The notes below the pieces were generated by a model. That model worked only from the letters and a program-made list of their open reading frames with translations. It was not told where the DNA came from and did not search any database. Source: Zanthoxylum bungeanum (Eukaryota; Streptophyta; Magnoliopsida; Sapindales; Rutaceae). From it: DNA of 64,000 bases. Positions 1 through 10,944 of this stretch are shown one piece after another; position 1 is the first letter of the stretch, and each line of letters opens with the position of its first letter. The translations under genes were made by a program, and so were the position numbers. The stretch is from assembly GCA_019454045.1 (NCBI GenBank), contig SKCR01049643.1:124001-188000 (forward strand). Reading direction: 5' to 3'.

Positions 1-355
1 ATATCTTATTTCCGCACATAAACTTCATTCATTTATCGCTTTTCGTGTTTACGCTATGATGTGTAATTTATAAACTATATTGCATGTGAATACATTATAA
101 GACATGGGGATACCTGCTTTGAGCATAAATATTATACTGGCATCAATAAGGGACCATTCCGAACCCAGAATGATTTAAAGTCGGACCTTACGAGGGGTTT
201 AGTGTCGCCTTAAATCATTCTTGGTGTCTCATACCGGGTGATGTCTTCCTTATTCTCTAGTTAGTCCCCCACGAGACTATTCGTACTCTCTACGAGCTGC
301 GAGCCCAATCGCCAATGTCATAGACATAGCGGTAAACCCGCAACGCTCCTACACA
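1..355 (-). mobile_element. Tat/Ogre-like LTR fragment, left end outside window
   Basis: Read on the minus strand, this stretch aligns with the first about 200 bases of the solo LTR at 4683. Shared blocks in the same order are GGGCTCGC, GGGGGACTA, AGAGAATAA, CACCCGG and GGGTTCGGAATGGTCCCTTA. By eye the match is roughly two thirds identical, so this is an older or different subfamily. The likely LTR start, TGTGTAGG, is at 355 on the minus strand. The element continues beyond position 1. There is no coding sequence in it. Confidence 0.55.
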
Positions 356-1824
356 AGTCAGAGTATCCCCTCCATCGTCCCTGATAGATAGAGATTCGCA
401 CAGCCTAACAAGATCCTTTGTTTCCATAGCCACTAACTTCATGAGTAGCCTTTGTTGGGATAACAACAGTGTTCAGGTCTTATCTCTAAAGAATCTCTAA
501 AGGTTACCATTCCCTGAAAACTCTGAGACTTAGTTTTTATAGAGAGGTAAAAGAAAAATACAAAGACTTTCACACACAGAGTAGTGACAACGAGCTACAG
601 GAGCTCTAAAAGGACTTTCACACTAACATTCATAGAGATACTGTTGAGAGGGAAGAATTAAAAAATTGATGAATTCCATTGTAATTGATCTATATAAAAA
701 TTAACAATGATAAATCTAATACAAAAATCATAAAAAAAAAAAAAAAAATTGGGCTCTTTGATGGAAATCCATCTGAATATATATTTAACAATGTGATACA
801 TAATTGTTGTCCGCATATTTTGCAAATTAGTTATCATACCAAAATATTAGAAAACTTTATATTTGGTGAATTTCTGATTCGTCAATAAATATGATTTAAT
901 TTTTATTTCATTTCTAGTAGTATAATACATTTTAATTTCTTATCTCAAAGAGTAAGATTATTACCATTACCGTTTTGATAAATAAAAATTCATCCATTTC
1001 AAAAAATTTTGATGATATATATTATTTTCCATCAAATACTAATTATTTTATTCAATATAGAAAACTGAACATGTTTTTTTACTAAATATATTATTTTCCA
1101 TGAATCAAATACTAAATATGTTTAAAATATTACTCAAATTTAAGCTCTCATTTTTGTTGTTTTAAAAGCATATTTGAGATGTAAATACTGAACATGTTTT
1201 TTTTTTTTTTGAATTTATATAATTTACCCTCTTTAAAATTTCATATGAGTCTACCATATGAGCTTTTGGAAATATTATTTCATTTTTTGATGGTCATCAC
1301 GACTTTTATTTTTCAATTTGTTTCAAATAAGCAAATTATCTTTTAGTATTGAATATTTTATTTTTACTCCTTTAAGGAAATAAAATAAATCAAACCATTT
1401 TTTACACCTTTAAGGAGATAAAAGAAAATCATATTTTTTTCTATAATCCTATTAGGAAACCATACATAATCGAATTACAATTTTCTATAATCTTTCAAGG
1501 ACAAAGAGTATTTTAATAATGGTTAATCCTACGAAGATTCTTAATTTTTCTTTCTTAATGTATTTTAATATCCTAAATATAAATTTGATTTGACATTACT
1601 AGTTTGCTACTTCAAGATCATATTTGAGTCATACATTTTTTTTTCTATAATATAAATCAAGAAAACCATACCAGCTTTTGATAATATTTCTTGAACTCTT
1701 AATGATAATATTTTCCAGTCAAATTGTTTCAAGGAATAATTGATCATTTTCTCATTAATTGTATTATTTTTCCTCCTTCAGGGAGATTATATATGCTAAA
1801 GGAAAATTATTTATCTATAATTTA
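356..1824. other. AT-rich intergenic DNA, no gene seen
   Basis: Very AT-rich sequence with many A and T runs. The 67-codon open frame at 685-888 is a run of lysine and asparagine codons of the kind AT-rich DNA produces by chance. Bases 356-660 are less AT-rich and may still belong to the repeat on the left, but I found no partner for them in the window. Confidence 0.55.
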
Positions 1825-1838
1825 TTATCATTCAAAGA

Positions 1839-2083
1839 TTTTTTTTTTTTTTTTTGATAATCGGGGAGTTCGGACCAGCGTATACGCACCTTGACTAATC
1901 CTCGGTACCTGTGCTCTGTATCCTCAGAAGTTTCGCAGCACATATCAGGTTAAGTCGCTGGTTTTTTACACCAGGGGCCATGGCTCAAGGAAATACATCT
2001 AGTGTGATTCGAACTTTAAACCTGATAGGGAGTAAACCACTCAAGCCCAAAAATCTTTACCACTGAGACAACCTCTTGGGGTC
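1839..2083 (-). mobile_element. tRNA-derived SINE with poly(A) tail and target-site duplication
   Basis: On the minus strand the element starts at 2083. Close to its start it has a box A-like sequence, GTCTCAGTGGTAAAG, and further in a box B-like GTTCGAATC. These are the internal RNA polymerase III promoter boxes of tRNA-derived SINEs. It ends in a 17-base A tail, seen as T at 1839-1855. Near-identical 14-base flanks, TTATCATTCAAAGA at 1825-1838 and TTATCCTTCAAAAA at 2084-2097, are a target-site duplication. At 245 bp it is in the usual SINE size range. The parent tRNA was not identified. Confidence 0.85.
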
Positions 2084-2255
2084 TTATCCTTCAAAAATAA
2101 GGTTCATAATTTTTAATATAGTTCTTTAAGAGCACATATTAAAAGAAATTTTTCATCAAATGCAATCCATCAAGATACAAGTTTAATCTTCTTATGATTC
2201 ATGTTTTATATTTTCACACTTCAAGGTGAATTATAACAATTTACAAATTAATTGT

Positions 2256-2732
2256 TGTTGGCGGTATTTTCAGGCCCTATGATATTTAAGCAGTACGGCA
2301 GGGGTAAAAAGGTAATTCCCTTCTTGGTCAAGATCATTAATGCTGACCTGACCACTAAAAGCAAACAGTAAGGGGCCGAGCACTTTATGATCGGTAACCG
2401 ACCACTCCAGACCGGATGGTCAGGCGTTATCAGATCGATAACAGTATTCTCAGTTCAAAAGACCATTGTGACCGACCTCATGAAGACTGAGAATATGGCG
2501 AGATATGCTCCATATTCTTACGGATAAGAAGATAAGTTGTTATACTTTCATGGGATAAACTAATAAGTCAGTATCCTAATAGGAAAAATGGAGTGAAGGT
2601 AGTTTCGACTAGGAATCCTTATGGGAAAAGGAAACTGATTCTTTACTAGTATAAATAAGGGGGGAAAGCATACGTGAGGAGGGGGATTTATGATTAGACT
2701 TGTAAACACAAAACAGATCAGAGAAATATATT
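2256..2732 (+). repeat. Element 1 5' LTR, 3' part deleted
   Basis: It starts TGTTGGCGG and is collinear with 31203-31680, with scattered substitutions (about 3 percent by eye). Similarity stops near 2732, where gag-like sequence follows directly. About 210 bp of LTR, the PBS and the start of gag were therefore lost in one deletion. Confidence 0.85.
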
Positions 2733-2798
2733 GTGGAAAGTTTGAAGGGGGCCTTAAAGATCGGAAAACTGTGGACTCACCTGAGGATCCATGGTACA
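2733..2798 (+). pseudogene. Element 1 gag remnant, left of the element 2 insertion
   Basis: Short piece between the broken 5' LTR and the element 2 insertion. Its last five bases, GTACA, are the target duplication of element 2. Read across the insertion, the frame continues at 24183 into a gag-like stretch containing ALETARKFVLLEDEERI, which resembles the helical region before the gag zinc-finger part in Tat elements. Too short to identify alone. Confidence 0.5.
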
Positions 2799-5137
2799 TG
2801 ACCGGCGTAAACACACACGTATAACGCAAGCGCACGTATCGTTCAAGTAGTATAAAAATATCGATCCCACGAGGACTTAATTTCTACTGTTGTTATTAAT
2901 TATTGAATCTATTTATTTACAAATATCTAATTAAATGGAGAAGAGAATGATTGTTTGATTGGTTGAATGTGGTTTTGCACAATAAATAAATAAATAAAAA
3001 GACAAAAGAAAATACTAAGGAAAATAACAAAAGACACAAAGATCTAGGGTTGTGAATCCTTCTAATATATTATAAAAGATGAAGTGATTATTTTATGTTT
3101 GTGTAATAAATCAGTTTACTAATCTGGAACACTAAATTATGCAAAAGCCTATGTCGATGGTCAGACGCAAATACCCAGTTTAACCCAATTGAACCATATG
3201 TCTATGTCAACCAAATTATCTGGATTCATTAAGTTTAAGTTCCAATTATGGCTACCCCCGCCCGACAGGTATATTCCTATCCTGTAAGGAAATCTATTAA
3301 AGGGTTATCTATCCTCAAGGGAGATCGTTGGCTATTAAGTCTAAGGCTGAAACCTAAAATCCCTATGTCTAGTACATTTTAGATTTACCACATCAATCTT
3401 ATTGGTGATCAGACAACAAGAAGCATTAAGCTTAAGACTTAATAAGTAAACCTTTAAATTACCCAAACTATAAAATAACCCCTTATAAACTGGTGATATA
3501 AGAATTCATCACAACCCCAGATAACTAACACATAACTAGGGCTAGTAAGAACTTAAAAGTAAAAGACATAAAGTAAAAATACTGAAAAGTAAAAGACATA
3601 AAGTAAAACTGAAAAGTAAAATAAAATAAAATGCTAAGGTAAAAGGAATTACTTTTACTACTATTAATTTAGATATCTCCCATAAAATATATATAAACTT
3701 GTGATAATATTACCAACCGACCAGTCTGGCGGTATCCTGATTAAGTCAAATTGAGTCCAACCAGCCATAAAGGCGGAACCAAAATTAAATTACCAACCGA
3801 CCAATCTGGCGGTATCCTTGATTAGTCAGGTTTAAACAAGATTAAAATTAATTTACCACCGACCAATATAGCGGTATCCTTTTTAAGTCAATATTTTAAA
3901 TAGTAAATATATTATTTTTAAGGGAGATTAATCTAAATAGTAACAGTAAAAGAATTACCTTTCACCCTAGCTGGGGAAGTTACCTTCTCATGGTAAATAG
4001 TAAAAACTGTAAAAAGTAAAAAGTAAAATTAAATTACTATTATTACAAAACGTAATTAAAATTATTTACAAAACTAAAAATTAAAAACTAAAAAACTAAA
4101 AACTAAAAGAATCTAGAGAGAGAAACTCTCTCTTTAGATGGAATAGAAGAGAGAGAATGGTGTATTGAAATCTGAAATCTGAAGTTCTATTTATAGGCAA
4201 AATTCGGTTTCCAGCGTCGCGACTCTAGAACAGTGAGACATGGCTCAATGACAGCTTGACACGTGGCGATTCGGATAAGAGGATAAGGTCGACACGTGGC
4301 ACGGCGGCTGGAGCTCAATTATGAAGCTGACGTGGCGATGACAAGGCATGACATGACGACAGTGATTGTCGGCACCGTAGGATTGCGACACGTGGTGCCA
4401 TGTGGCACGATCTGATTGGATGATGTTGACGTGGTACTTTGACTTGGTCAACGGCTGACGTGGATGATGACGTGGCATGACACATGGCATAGTTGACTCG
4501 TTGACTGATGACGTGGCGACACGTAGGATGACACGTGGCACACGTGGCGATGGCGATTGTCGGCACCGTAGGATGATGACACGTGGCACGGTGCACGTTA
4601 GCAGATCGGTTGTGATGGTGACACGTGTCACGGCGCACGTTAGCAAAGTCAAACTTCTCAAATTGTTGACCGTTGACCAGACTGTGGGGACACAGGAACT
4701 GGGCGACGCATGTTGTCCCGGGCTCGCGGCCCGGTCGGGAGTACGGAGTAGCCACGGGGGACTAAATCGGAGAATAATGGAGTCGCCACCCGGTGTGAAC
4801 CGGGAAAATAAGATTTAAGGCCGCACTCACCCCTCGCAAGGGAAGACCTCAAACCGTTGGGTTCGGAATGGTCCCTTACTTATGTCACTTGTAATGAAAG
4901 GATTTATGTAATAATTTAATCAAGCTTAAGTAACATTTATTTCCAAGAGTATCATGCTTCTAAATTCACATGCATAAAATAAAACTTACACCTAAATTTA
5001 CATACATTTCACATCTAAGATTGCATGCTTGAAAATACATCAAAGTAGCAACGAACATACAACTTCATTGGCATATCATGTTCACGAAAACACAAGCATA
5101 CATACTGACCATACAAGCATACATGTGAGCACTTTTC

Positions 5138-5241
5138 CAAGTGGTACGTGGAATTGTATCCCAAGTACAGACCACACTACCGTCTATTCAGAATCGGCTA
5201 CGGAATTTATGTCTGGGTTTCCATCCGATATACCACAAGAA
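5138..5241 (+). repeat. Direct repeat, left copy, flanking tandem arrays
   Basis: About 105 bp starting CAAGTGGTACGTGGA and ending near TATACCACAAGA. It recurs with few changes at 6537-6643, so the two copies bracket both tandem arrays of the element 4 LTR. The open frame across the left copy (5029-5277) has no recognisable protein features. Confidence 0.8.
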
Positions 5242-5446
5242 ATAATACTCAAAAGTCATTATGACATAAGTATATGAATGGTAATACGTTAAACCAAGAC
5301 TAAGGTAAATGATGCAACCAATGAAATAAACATGTTTTTCATTATGATGTGCACAAAGATAAGAATGACTATATGGGGTTTCATAAGAAAAATCACCTAA
5401 GAAACAATTATACGTGGCATGTGGTGAAAATGTCTCAGTTCAGTGG

Positions 5447-5940
5447 GTGTGCGTTCGCGTAGCGTTTGATAACGCGTTCGAACGGTAAACAGAAGGTTCG
5501 CGTTCGTATAGCGTTCGAGAACGCGTTCGAACGGAACCAGACCTGATGCATTATGAGACTAAGAAAGTGCGTGTGCGTTCGCGTAGCGTTCGAGAACGCG
5601 TTCGAATGGTAATCAGAAGGTTCGCGCTCGTGTAGCGTCCGAGAACACGTTCGAACGGAACCAGACCTGATGCATGCAACACAAAGAAAGTGCGTGTGCG
5701 TTCATGTAGCGTTTGATAACGCGTTCGAACGGTAAACAGAAGGTTCGCGTTCGTATAGCGTTCGATAACGCGTTCGAACGTAACCAGACCTGATGCATTA
5801 TGAGACTAAGAAAGTGCGTGTGCGTTCACGTAGCGTTCGAGAACGCGTTCGAACGGTAAACAGAAGGTTCGCGTTCGTGTAGCGTCTGAGAACATGTTCG
5901 AACGGAACCAGACCTGATGCAGGCAACACAAAGAATAAAG
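5447..5940 (+). repeat. Tandem array, four units of about 124 bp
   Basis: Units begin GTGTGCGTTC at 5447, 5571, 5694 and 5818. Each unit has two halves, each carrying an 8-10 bp palindrome of the GTTCGAAC type, and ends with AACCAGACCTGATGCA. CpG is dense here compared with the surroundings. No coding potential. Confidence 0.9.
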
Positions 5941-6450
5941 ATGACAATGTCAAGCTCAGTATGTCCGATCAAACGTATCTTGCATTCAACCGAACACACA
6001 TCAACCGGCGTGGCAAAGCATCGTGGTAAAGGGGTTTAACCCCTCCCTATAGGGGATCTCACATCGCACTTACCAAGCCCATGCGCTCGATTGAATCATG
6101 CATACAAAGAATTAAAAGCAATAATATTAAACGTAGTATGCCCGATTGAACGTATCTTGTATTCAACCGAACACACATCAACCGGCACGGCAAAGCATCG
6201 TGGTAAAGGATTTTAACCCCTCCAATTAGGGGACCTTTCATCGCACTTACTAAGCCCATGCACTCGATTGCATCATGCATACAAAATAAAGACAATCGTA
6301 TCAAACTTAGTATGCCCGATTGAACATGTCTTGCATTCAACCGAACACACATCAATCGGTGCGGCAAAGCATCGTGGTGAAGGATTTTAACCCCTCCAAT
6401 AGGGTACCTTTCATCGCACTTACTAAGCCCATGCACTCGATTGTATCATA
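5941..6450 (+). repeat. Tandem array, three units of about 175 bp
   Basis: The landmark AGTATG(C/T)CCGAT occurs near 5958, 6135 and 6309. Each unit also carries ACCGAACACACATCAA, GCAAAGCATCGTGGT and CGCACTTAC. The 125-codon minus-strand frame at 6059-6436 simply repeats with the units and is not a gene. Confidence 0.9.
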
Positions 6451-6536
6451 CATAAATAAACAACATGCAGAATTCAAGTAACGAAAAAAAATAGATAAAT
6501 CAATCCAACATGAAACAAAAGAAGGTGTCGTTTACT

Positions 6537-6643
6537 CAAGTGGTACGTGGAGTTGTATCCCAAATACAGACCGCACTACCGTCCATTCGGATTCGGCTAC
6601 GGAATTTACGTCTGGGTTTCCATCCTATATACCACAAGAGACG
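6537..6643 (+). repeat. Direct repeat, right copy, flanking tandem arrays
   Basis: Second copy of the repeat at 5138-5241, same orientation. The arrangement repeat, array, array, repeat suggests the arrays expanded between two older copies, or that the whole block was duplicated and then amplified. Confidence 0.8.
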
Positions 6644-7324
6644 ACACTCTTCCATTCATCCAATACCCACAACACACATCATATACAAACAATATTCAAC
6701 AAAGAATTAAAATACAGTCAAAATAAGTAACAAGAATCAAATGAAGATAAGTGTGGGAAGTACCATCAGGTCTAACCTTTTAAGCCGTCTCTCGGACTCG
6801 CGTTTCACGCAGATCGGAAGGGGTAAAGCTCCGCAACTTTTCTGGTTCACTGGTTTGCCTTTTCCTTCGCTGTTCGGCCACTCAAGCTACTGTTTCGACT
6901 CCGTTTTGCTGCTGTTTCCTTGTGGTTTTGCTGCCGTTTCCTCTATATTTCTGCTTACTGTTTTAGTGGACTGTTTCGAGTATTTTTCGTGGTTCTTTTA
7001 GTGTGGTTTTGTGTGGTTATTTCAAGGATTATAAGTGTAGTTTATGTTGCTATTTAAGGGATTTTTGGGACTGTTTTGGGGTATTTTTGCTGCTGTTTTA
7101 AGGTGATTTCGGGCTACTGTATGGAAGTGTGATTTTCGGCGATTAGGGGAAGGAGAGGTTTAGGAGGGTGCTGTTTTCGGTTATGGAGTGGAGGAGATGA
7201 GGGGAATGGTTGTGTTCTTCTTGTTGCTATTACCGTGAGTGGCTAAAGCTCTTTGTGTTGTGATTTTTCTGTGAGTTATCTGTATGAGCTACAGAGATTC
7301 CAGAGAAGGGGTGGCTAGGTTAGG

Positions 7325-7340
7325 GGTTATTTATATAGAG
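7325..7340 (+). promoter_or_regulatory. Possible TATA box in element 4 LTR
   Basis: TTATTTATATAGAGA lies about 640 bases before the LTR end, a reasonable place for the U3/R border of a long Tat LTR. It agrees with the plus orientation taken from the LTR start. No transcript evidence is available. Confidence 0.4.
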
Positions 7341-8225
7341 AAGGGCTGGGGCTTCACCTTGTCTCACAAGGAATGGATTTTGGCATTAAAGTGAGGATTT
7401 GATTTGGTGTTAAGCAAGGAAAGTCAAAGATTGAGGGGGGACAAATCTTGGCTAGATTAGGAATACAATATCTTTAATTTGTTATGATTGATTTTAATTA
7501 GGCATGACATCTTTTAATTTAGTATGTGATTTGTTTAGTTAGGAAGTTAATATATTTGATTTATCTTCATTAGGTATGATTATATTTTATGTTTTATTTA
7601 ATTGGTAAATGGTTTAAATATTTTATTTAATATTTAATGTTTAATTTAATTAAATTGGGATGTGTTTTATGGGCTTTGGGGGGCTAATTGGGCTGGGGTG
7701 CGAGGCTAGCAGCAAAACCAGAAACGCCGACGCCGTTCGAACGCCAATTCGAACGTGGTACGAACGTCCGCAATCTGCCTGAAGTTCGAACGAGGTAACG
7801 AACGTAGTACTAACGAAGACAGTGAACTTGTGAAATGAACTAGATGACGTACTTATTCTGAATTTCCCCTTCCGACCTTCGTTTCTCGCAATATCCTTAG
7901 CTAAAAAGGTAGTGCCTCCAACTGAGACTCATCATCGGGTTTCACATGCGAAAATGCAATGCCTACACCGGCGCACATTAGCAGATTCGGCGCACGAGGG
8001 GTGTCGCGACGCTGAAGGTCCGGGCGTCGCGACGCGCAAAAGACCAAAATATCCCTGCTGACGCATTTTTGTCTGGTTTTGCCCCAAATTGCCTTCAATG
8101 CTATCCAAACTTTATTTATCTACAAAATAACAACAAAACACATCAAAACGTTCATAAATATTGAGAAACAATACAAAACATTAGGTCAAATGAGTGAGAA
8201 ATAGTGATATAAATACCACTCATCA

Positions 8226-8240
8226 CACCCCCAAACCTAA
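8226..8240 (-). promoter_or_regulatory. Element 2 polypurine tract
   Basis: On the minus strand GTTAGGTTTGGGGGTG runs directly into the LTR start TGATGAG. Such a purine run beside the 3' LTR primes second-strand DNA synthesis. It fixes the element as minus-oriented and is preceded by GCTCGAGGACTAGC, seen in the same position in related gypsy elements. Confidence 0.85.
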
Positions 8241-8899
8241 CATTTTGCTAGTCCTCGAGCAAAACAGAAAATAAAATAACATAAAGAAATAAAATTAACT
8301 AAGCCACTTTCGTAGGGATCACGGTTGCATTTAGCGTATGCAACAAGCCTTTAAACCCCTAGGTGTCCCTAGTGGACGAGTTGTAGTCTCGTGAGGGTTT
8401 ACAGCAATGATACCCACAAACATTTTACAAAAGTAAACAAGTAATAAAACTAATGCACACAAAAGTACAAGCGAAAAGAGAATAAAGATGTTAGTGACTA
8501 ATCAGGTGAAACTTCTACTACAAGTTACTAGTTGTTTTGTTTTATTTTAAATTACTGAATAAGTAAATTCTCCGATCATTTTTTACCATTCTTCATATAC
8601 ACAGCCAACATAATATTAAACAACTCATTTTTTGCCCACAGCAGTCATAAGTGCAGTTGATAAGAGAGTAATATTTTTGTCCTAAAGTTCTATCATATTT
8701 CACACCTTTTTGTAGCAATGGAATAATTTTTCTGATTTTTCTGATTTTTTCTTTGATTTTTTTCTATTTTTATTTATATAACAATATCTTCCGTCTATGT
8801 AGCGAGTGTTGGGTCGGTGACTCCCAAACCAGTTGGCTTTAGGGCAACAGGTGTTAAGACCCCCTACGGACTTAATTACTCAGACTTCAGATATATATA
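8241..8899 (-). other. Element 2 internal non-coding segment next to the PPT
   Basis: AT-rich sequence with no reading frame of note. Its last 105 bases, from about 8795, contain GACTCCCAAACCAGTTGG. They match a similar block at about 18810-18905 on the other side of element 3, a duplicated module inside element 2. The ATATA at 8895-8899 is the left target duplication of element 3. Confidence 0.7.
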
Positions 8900-10915
8900 T
8901 GTTGAATTTTTCTAAGGTCCCAAGATCAAATCAAGACATGAAATAATGCATGAATACATCAAAAGGTAGCGGTAGCGGAATACTCACATTGATCGGTTAT
9001 GTCGATTTGGAGACGATTCAAGCCCAAAAACGCACTGCCTTGATCACACCACTGCAACAGTCCACTGTCCTACAAAAACAGAAAATTGAGTGAAGAAACG
9101 GAGCTCCGAGCTTCGTCCAATGGATCCCGGCTCATGGGTGAACCTCCCTACCACCTTCGCAAGACTCGTAGTGTGCTAGCACTTGCGGTTTTCACCATGA
9201 AAACCCAACTCTTGGCTTCCCTTGCTCACGGTTTTTGGCTTCCAAAACCAGTAACATGTTTCAGTTTGGGCGTGAGGTGAGAAGAGAGAATGAGAGAGTT
9301 TGAATTGTGTATTAAGTTAAAATGATTTACCAAAAATCAATTTATATTTATGCCATAATATTTATTAAATTAATAATAAAATTATGACACAAAACATGCA
9401 ATGGCTTAGAGTGTCAAACACTCAAACTCCATGCAATGACATTGAGTGCAATGTACACAATCTACATGCAAAGCATTAGAATGACATGTGTCATGTGGGC
9501 CCCACACGTTTCCAAATGAAAGTGGGCCCACGTGCACTCACGCGTTCGGGTTCGATATTCCGAAATACCGAGCTTACGTCGCGACGTTAATTAAATCGAA
9601 TTTAAATAAATAATTGCGCCTAGCCAAATTATTATTTACGTCGCTAACGAATTAATTCTAAATTAACTCGTTTGCCCGAATTAAAATCTAATTTTAATTC
9701 CGCGTCGAAATCTAATTTCGTTTAATATATCGAATATATTAATTAACGATTAATTCCAAATTAATCGTTATCTCTCTCTTTAGACGACATTTTATCCGGA
9801 TAAAACATCTCCGTTATTAATCCTAGATTAATTTTCTCTCTCTTCTGTATAATCCCAGATTATTCAAGAGTACGAGTTGTGCGTCATCGGTGGATTATCG
9901 GGAAGCGACCCATGAGATCCCCGGATAATCTGGCAGTAAATACGGTTGTCGGAGTATCCGAATCACGTACGTACCAAGTACTACGTTCTACCGATTTACA
10001 AGACAAGGTCGACTCCTAGCAAAGCACCAAGTCTACCTAATTCTCCGGACATATCCTATTAAGAATATTAGATCTGTATCAAGCGTAGTATACTAATGTA
10101 TTGTGCATATCGGCCCAGTATCGGATAGTCACGTGCTAGGGCTGGGGCTGGATAAGTGTCTGCCCCGTCCGAAACACATATCGGATATCTGGTAACTAGT
10201 CTCTATAATCGGATATTCATGACCTGGTCATAATATCACGATTGGATGCGCATCTCTTAAGAGCACTAATACCGTATCCTGCGTGACATCATCTCCACTA
10301 TGACTGGAGTGATACTTCCGTCTTGACATCACATCTAATACACTACGATTCTCAATAAACCGGCATTGGCGTACACAGAACTAGTTACAGTCCTAGACGA
10401 CCTCAACTAAAATATATCGATTGTCGTAAGCATTAGCGATGTAAGTCTCAGGTTAAGACTATACACACCTACCTTGATTTCGGCTCCCATAGACACATAT
10501 TCATAATAGCAATGGGATTCCGAGGGGTCTATCCAGAGCGAAGCTGTTTCCCGTACCATCGGTGAAACACGACCTCCTATCGCACTTGCATAAGTATCAA
10601 CACTTATATATATGAGAACTATGCCGTTGTGTCCTCACAACGCACACAAGTGCAATACTAGCCTATTCCGCATTATCGATGTCCAGTCTCGATAATACTA
10701 CGGCTAGGGATATTCAATGATTAATCCTTGTGGACTGATACTGTCTCATATCATCTCAATCCAGGAACTAATCATAGGGACCTCTCTTCATTTATATATC
10801 TATGGTGATCTAATCACAAATGATGAGAGTGCAATTTCCTTATTACATAGTTAATTTGCTACAACAACACAATGATCTGTGCAAATAGTGACGCTATGGG
10901 TCATATTATCCAACA
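8900..10915 (-). repeat. Element 3 3' LTR
   Basis: Plus-strand ends are TGTTGAATTTTTC and TCCAACA. By eye about eight substitutions and about ten single-base indels separate it from 16765-18785 over 2 kb. A TATA-like ATATAAATTG on the minus strand lies near 9345. The identical 64-codon frame in both LTRs (9086-9280 and 16947-17141) lies in the U5 end and has no homology I recognise. Confidence 0.9.
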
Positions 10916-10930
10916 ATCTCCCACTTGGCA
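10916..10930 (-). promoter_or_regulatory. Element 3 polypurine tract
   Basis: Minus strand GCCAAGTGGGAGAT runs directly into the LTR start TGTTGGATAAT. The same tract stands before the 3' LTRs of element 5 (45768-45782) and element 6 (57808-57822), linking the three elements. Confidence 0.9.
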
Positions 10931-10944
10931 CATAGCCAGTCACT

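Larger units (their letters stand above)
4683..7967 (+). mobile_element. Element 4: solo LTR of a Tat/Ogre-like gypsy element
   Basis: Starts TGTGGGGACAC and ends CCTACA, 3,285 bp, interrupting the element 2 LTR exactly where the other LTR reads GAC-CCGGC-GCAC. The right flank is CCGGC. The left flank at the same place is CAGAC, consistent with a 5-bp duplication that has since changed at two bases. The start, followed by a GAGTCGCCACC-type block, resembles Ogre/Tat LTRs. It contains two tandem arrays and a TATA-like promoter. No gag, pol or PBS is present, so it is a solo LTR from recombination between two LTRs. The family assignment comes from remembered motifs and is moderate. Confidence 0.7.
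2799..8225 (-). repeat. Element 2 3' LTR, split by solo LTR element 4
   Basis: The LTR consists of 2799-4682 and 7968-8225 and matches 22003-24177. Left to right it holds three copies of a roughly 60-bp unit with CCAACCGACC and GGCGGTATCC (about 3715-3890), a TATA box CTATAAATAG on the minus strand at 4187-4196, a stretch rich in CACGTGGC (4255-4660), and the terminal GTCGCGACGC module (8001-8036). Compared with the other copy, one module of the GTCGCGACGC pair near 4213 has collapsed by deletion and a short G-box repeat is absent. Open frames seen here on either strand are non-coding. Confidence 0.85.

Noticed and set aside
685..888. 67-codon ORF
   Set aside because: Lysine/asparagine-rich frame in AT-rich DNA with A runs; no conserved features.
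4245..4818. Overlapping open frames of 113-146 codons on both strands
   Set aside because: They lie in the G-box-rich LTR part and come from repeated ACGTGGC sequence. The related LTR at 23475-23999 shows the same frames, and none has domain features or conserved starts.
5613..6436. Minus-strand ORFs of 61 and 125 codons
   Set aside because: Generated by the tandem arrays of the element 4 LTR. The peptides repeat with the unit length.
4678..7972. Possible CACTA or Mutator DNA transposon instead of a solo LTR
   Set aside because: No terminal inverted repeats at the boundaries and no 3- or 9-bp duplication. TG...CA ends, a TATA-like promoter and a 5-bp flank at the matching position fit an LTR better.
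9086..9280. 64-codon ORF identical at 16947-17141
   Set aside because: Identity only reflects the two nearly identical LTRs of element 3. The frame is in the U5 end and antisense to the element.
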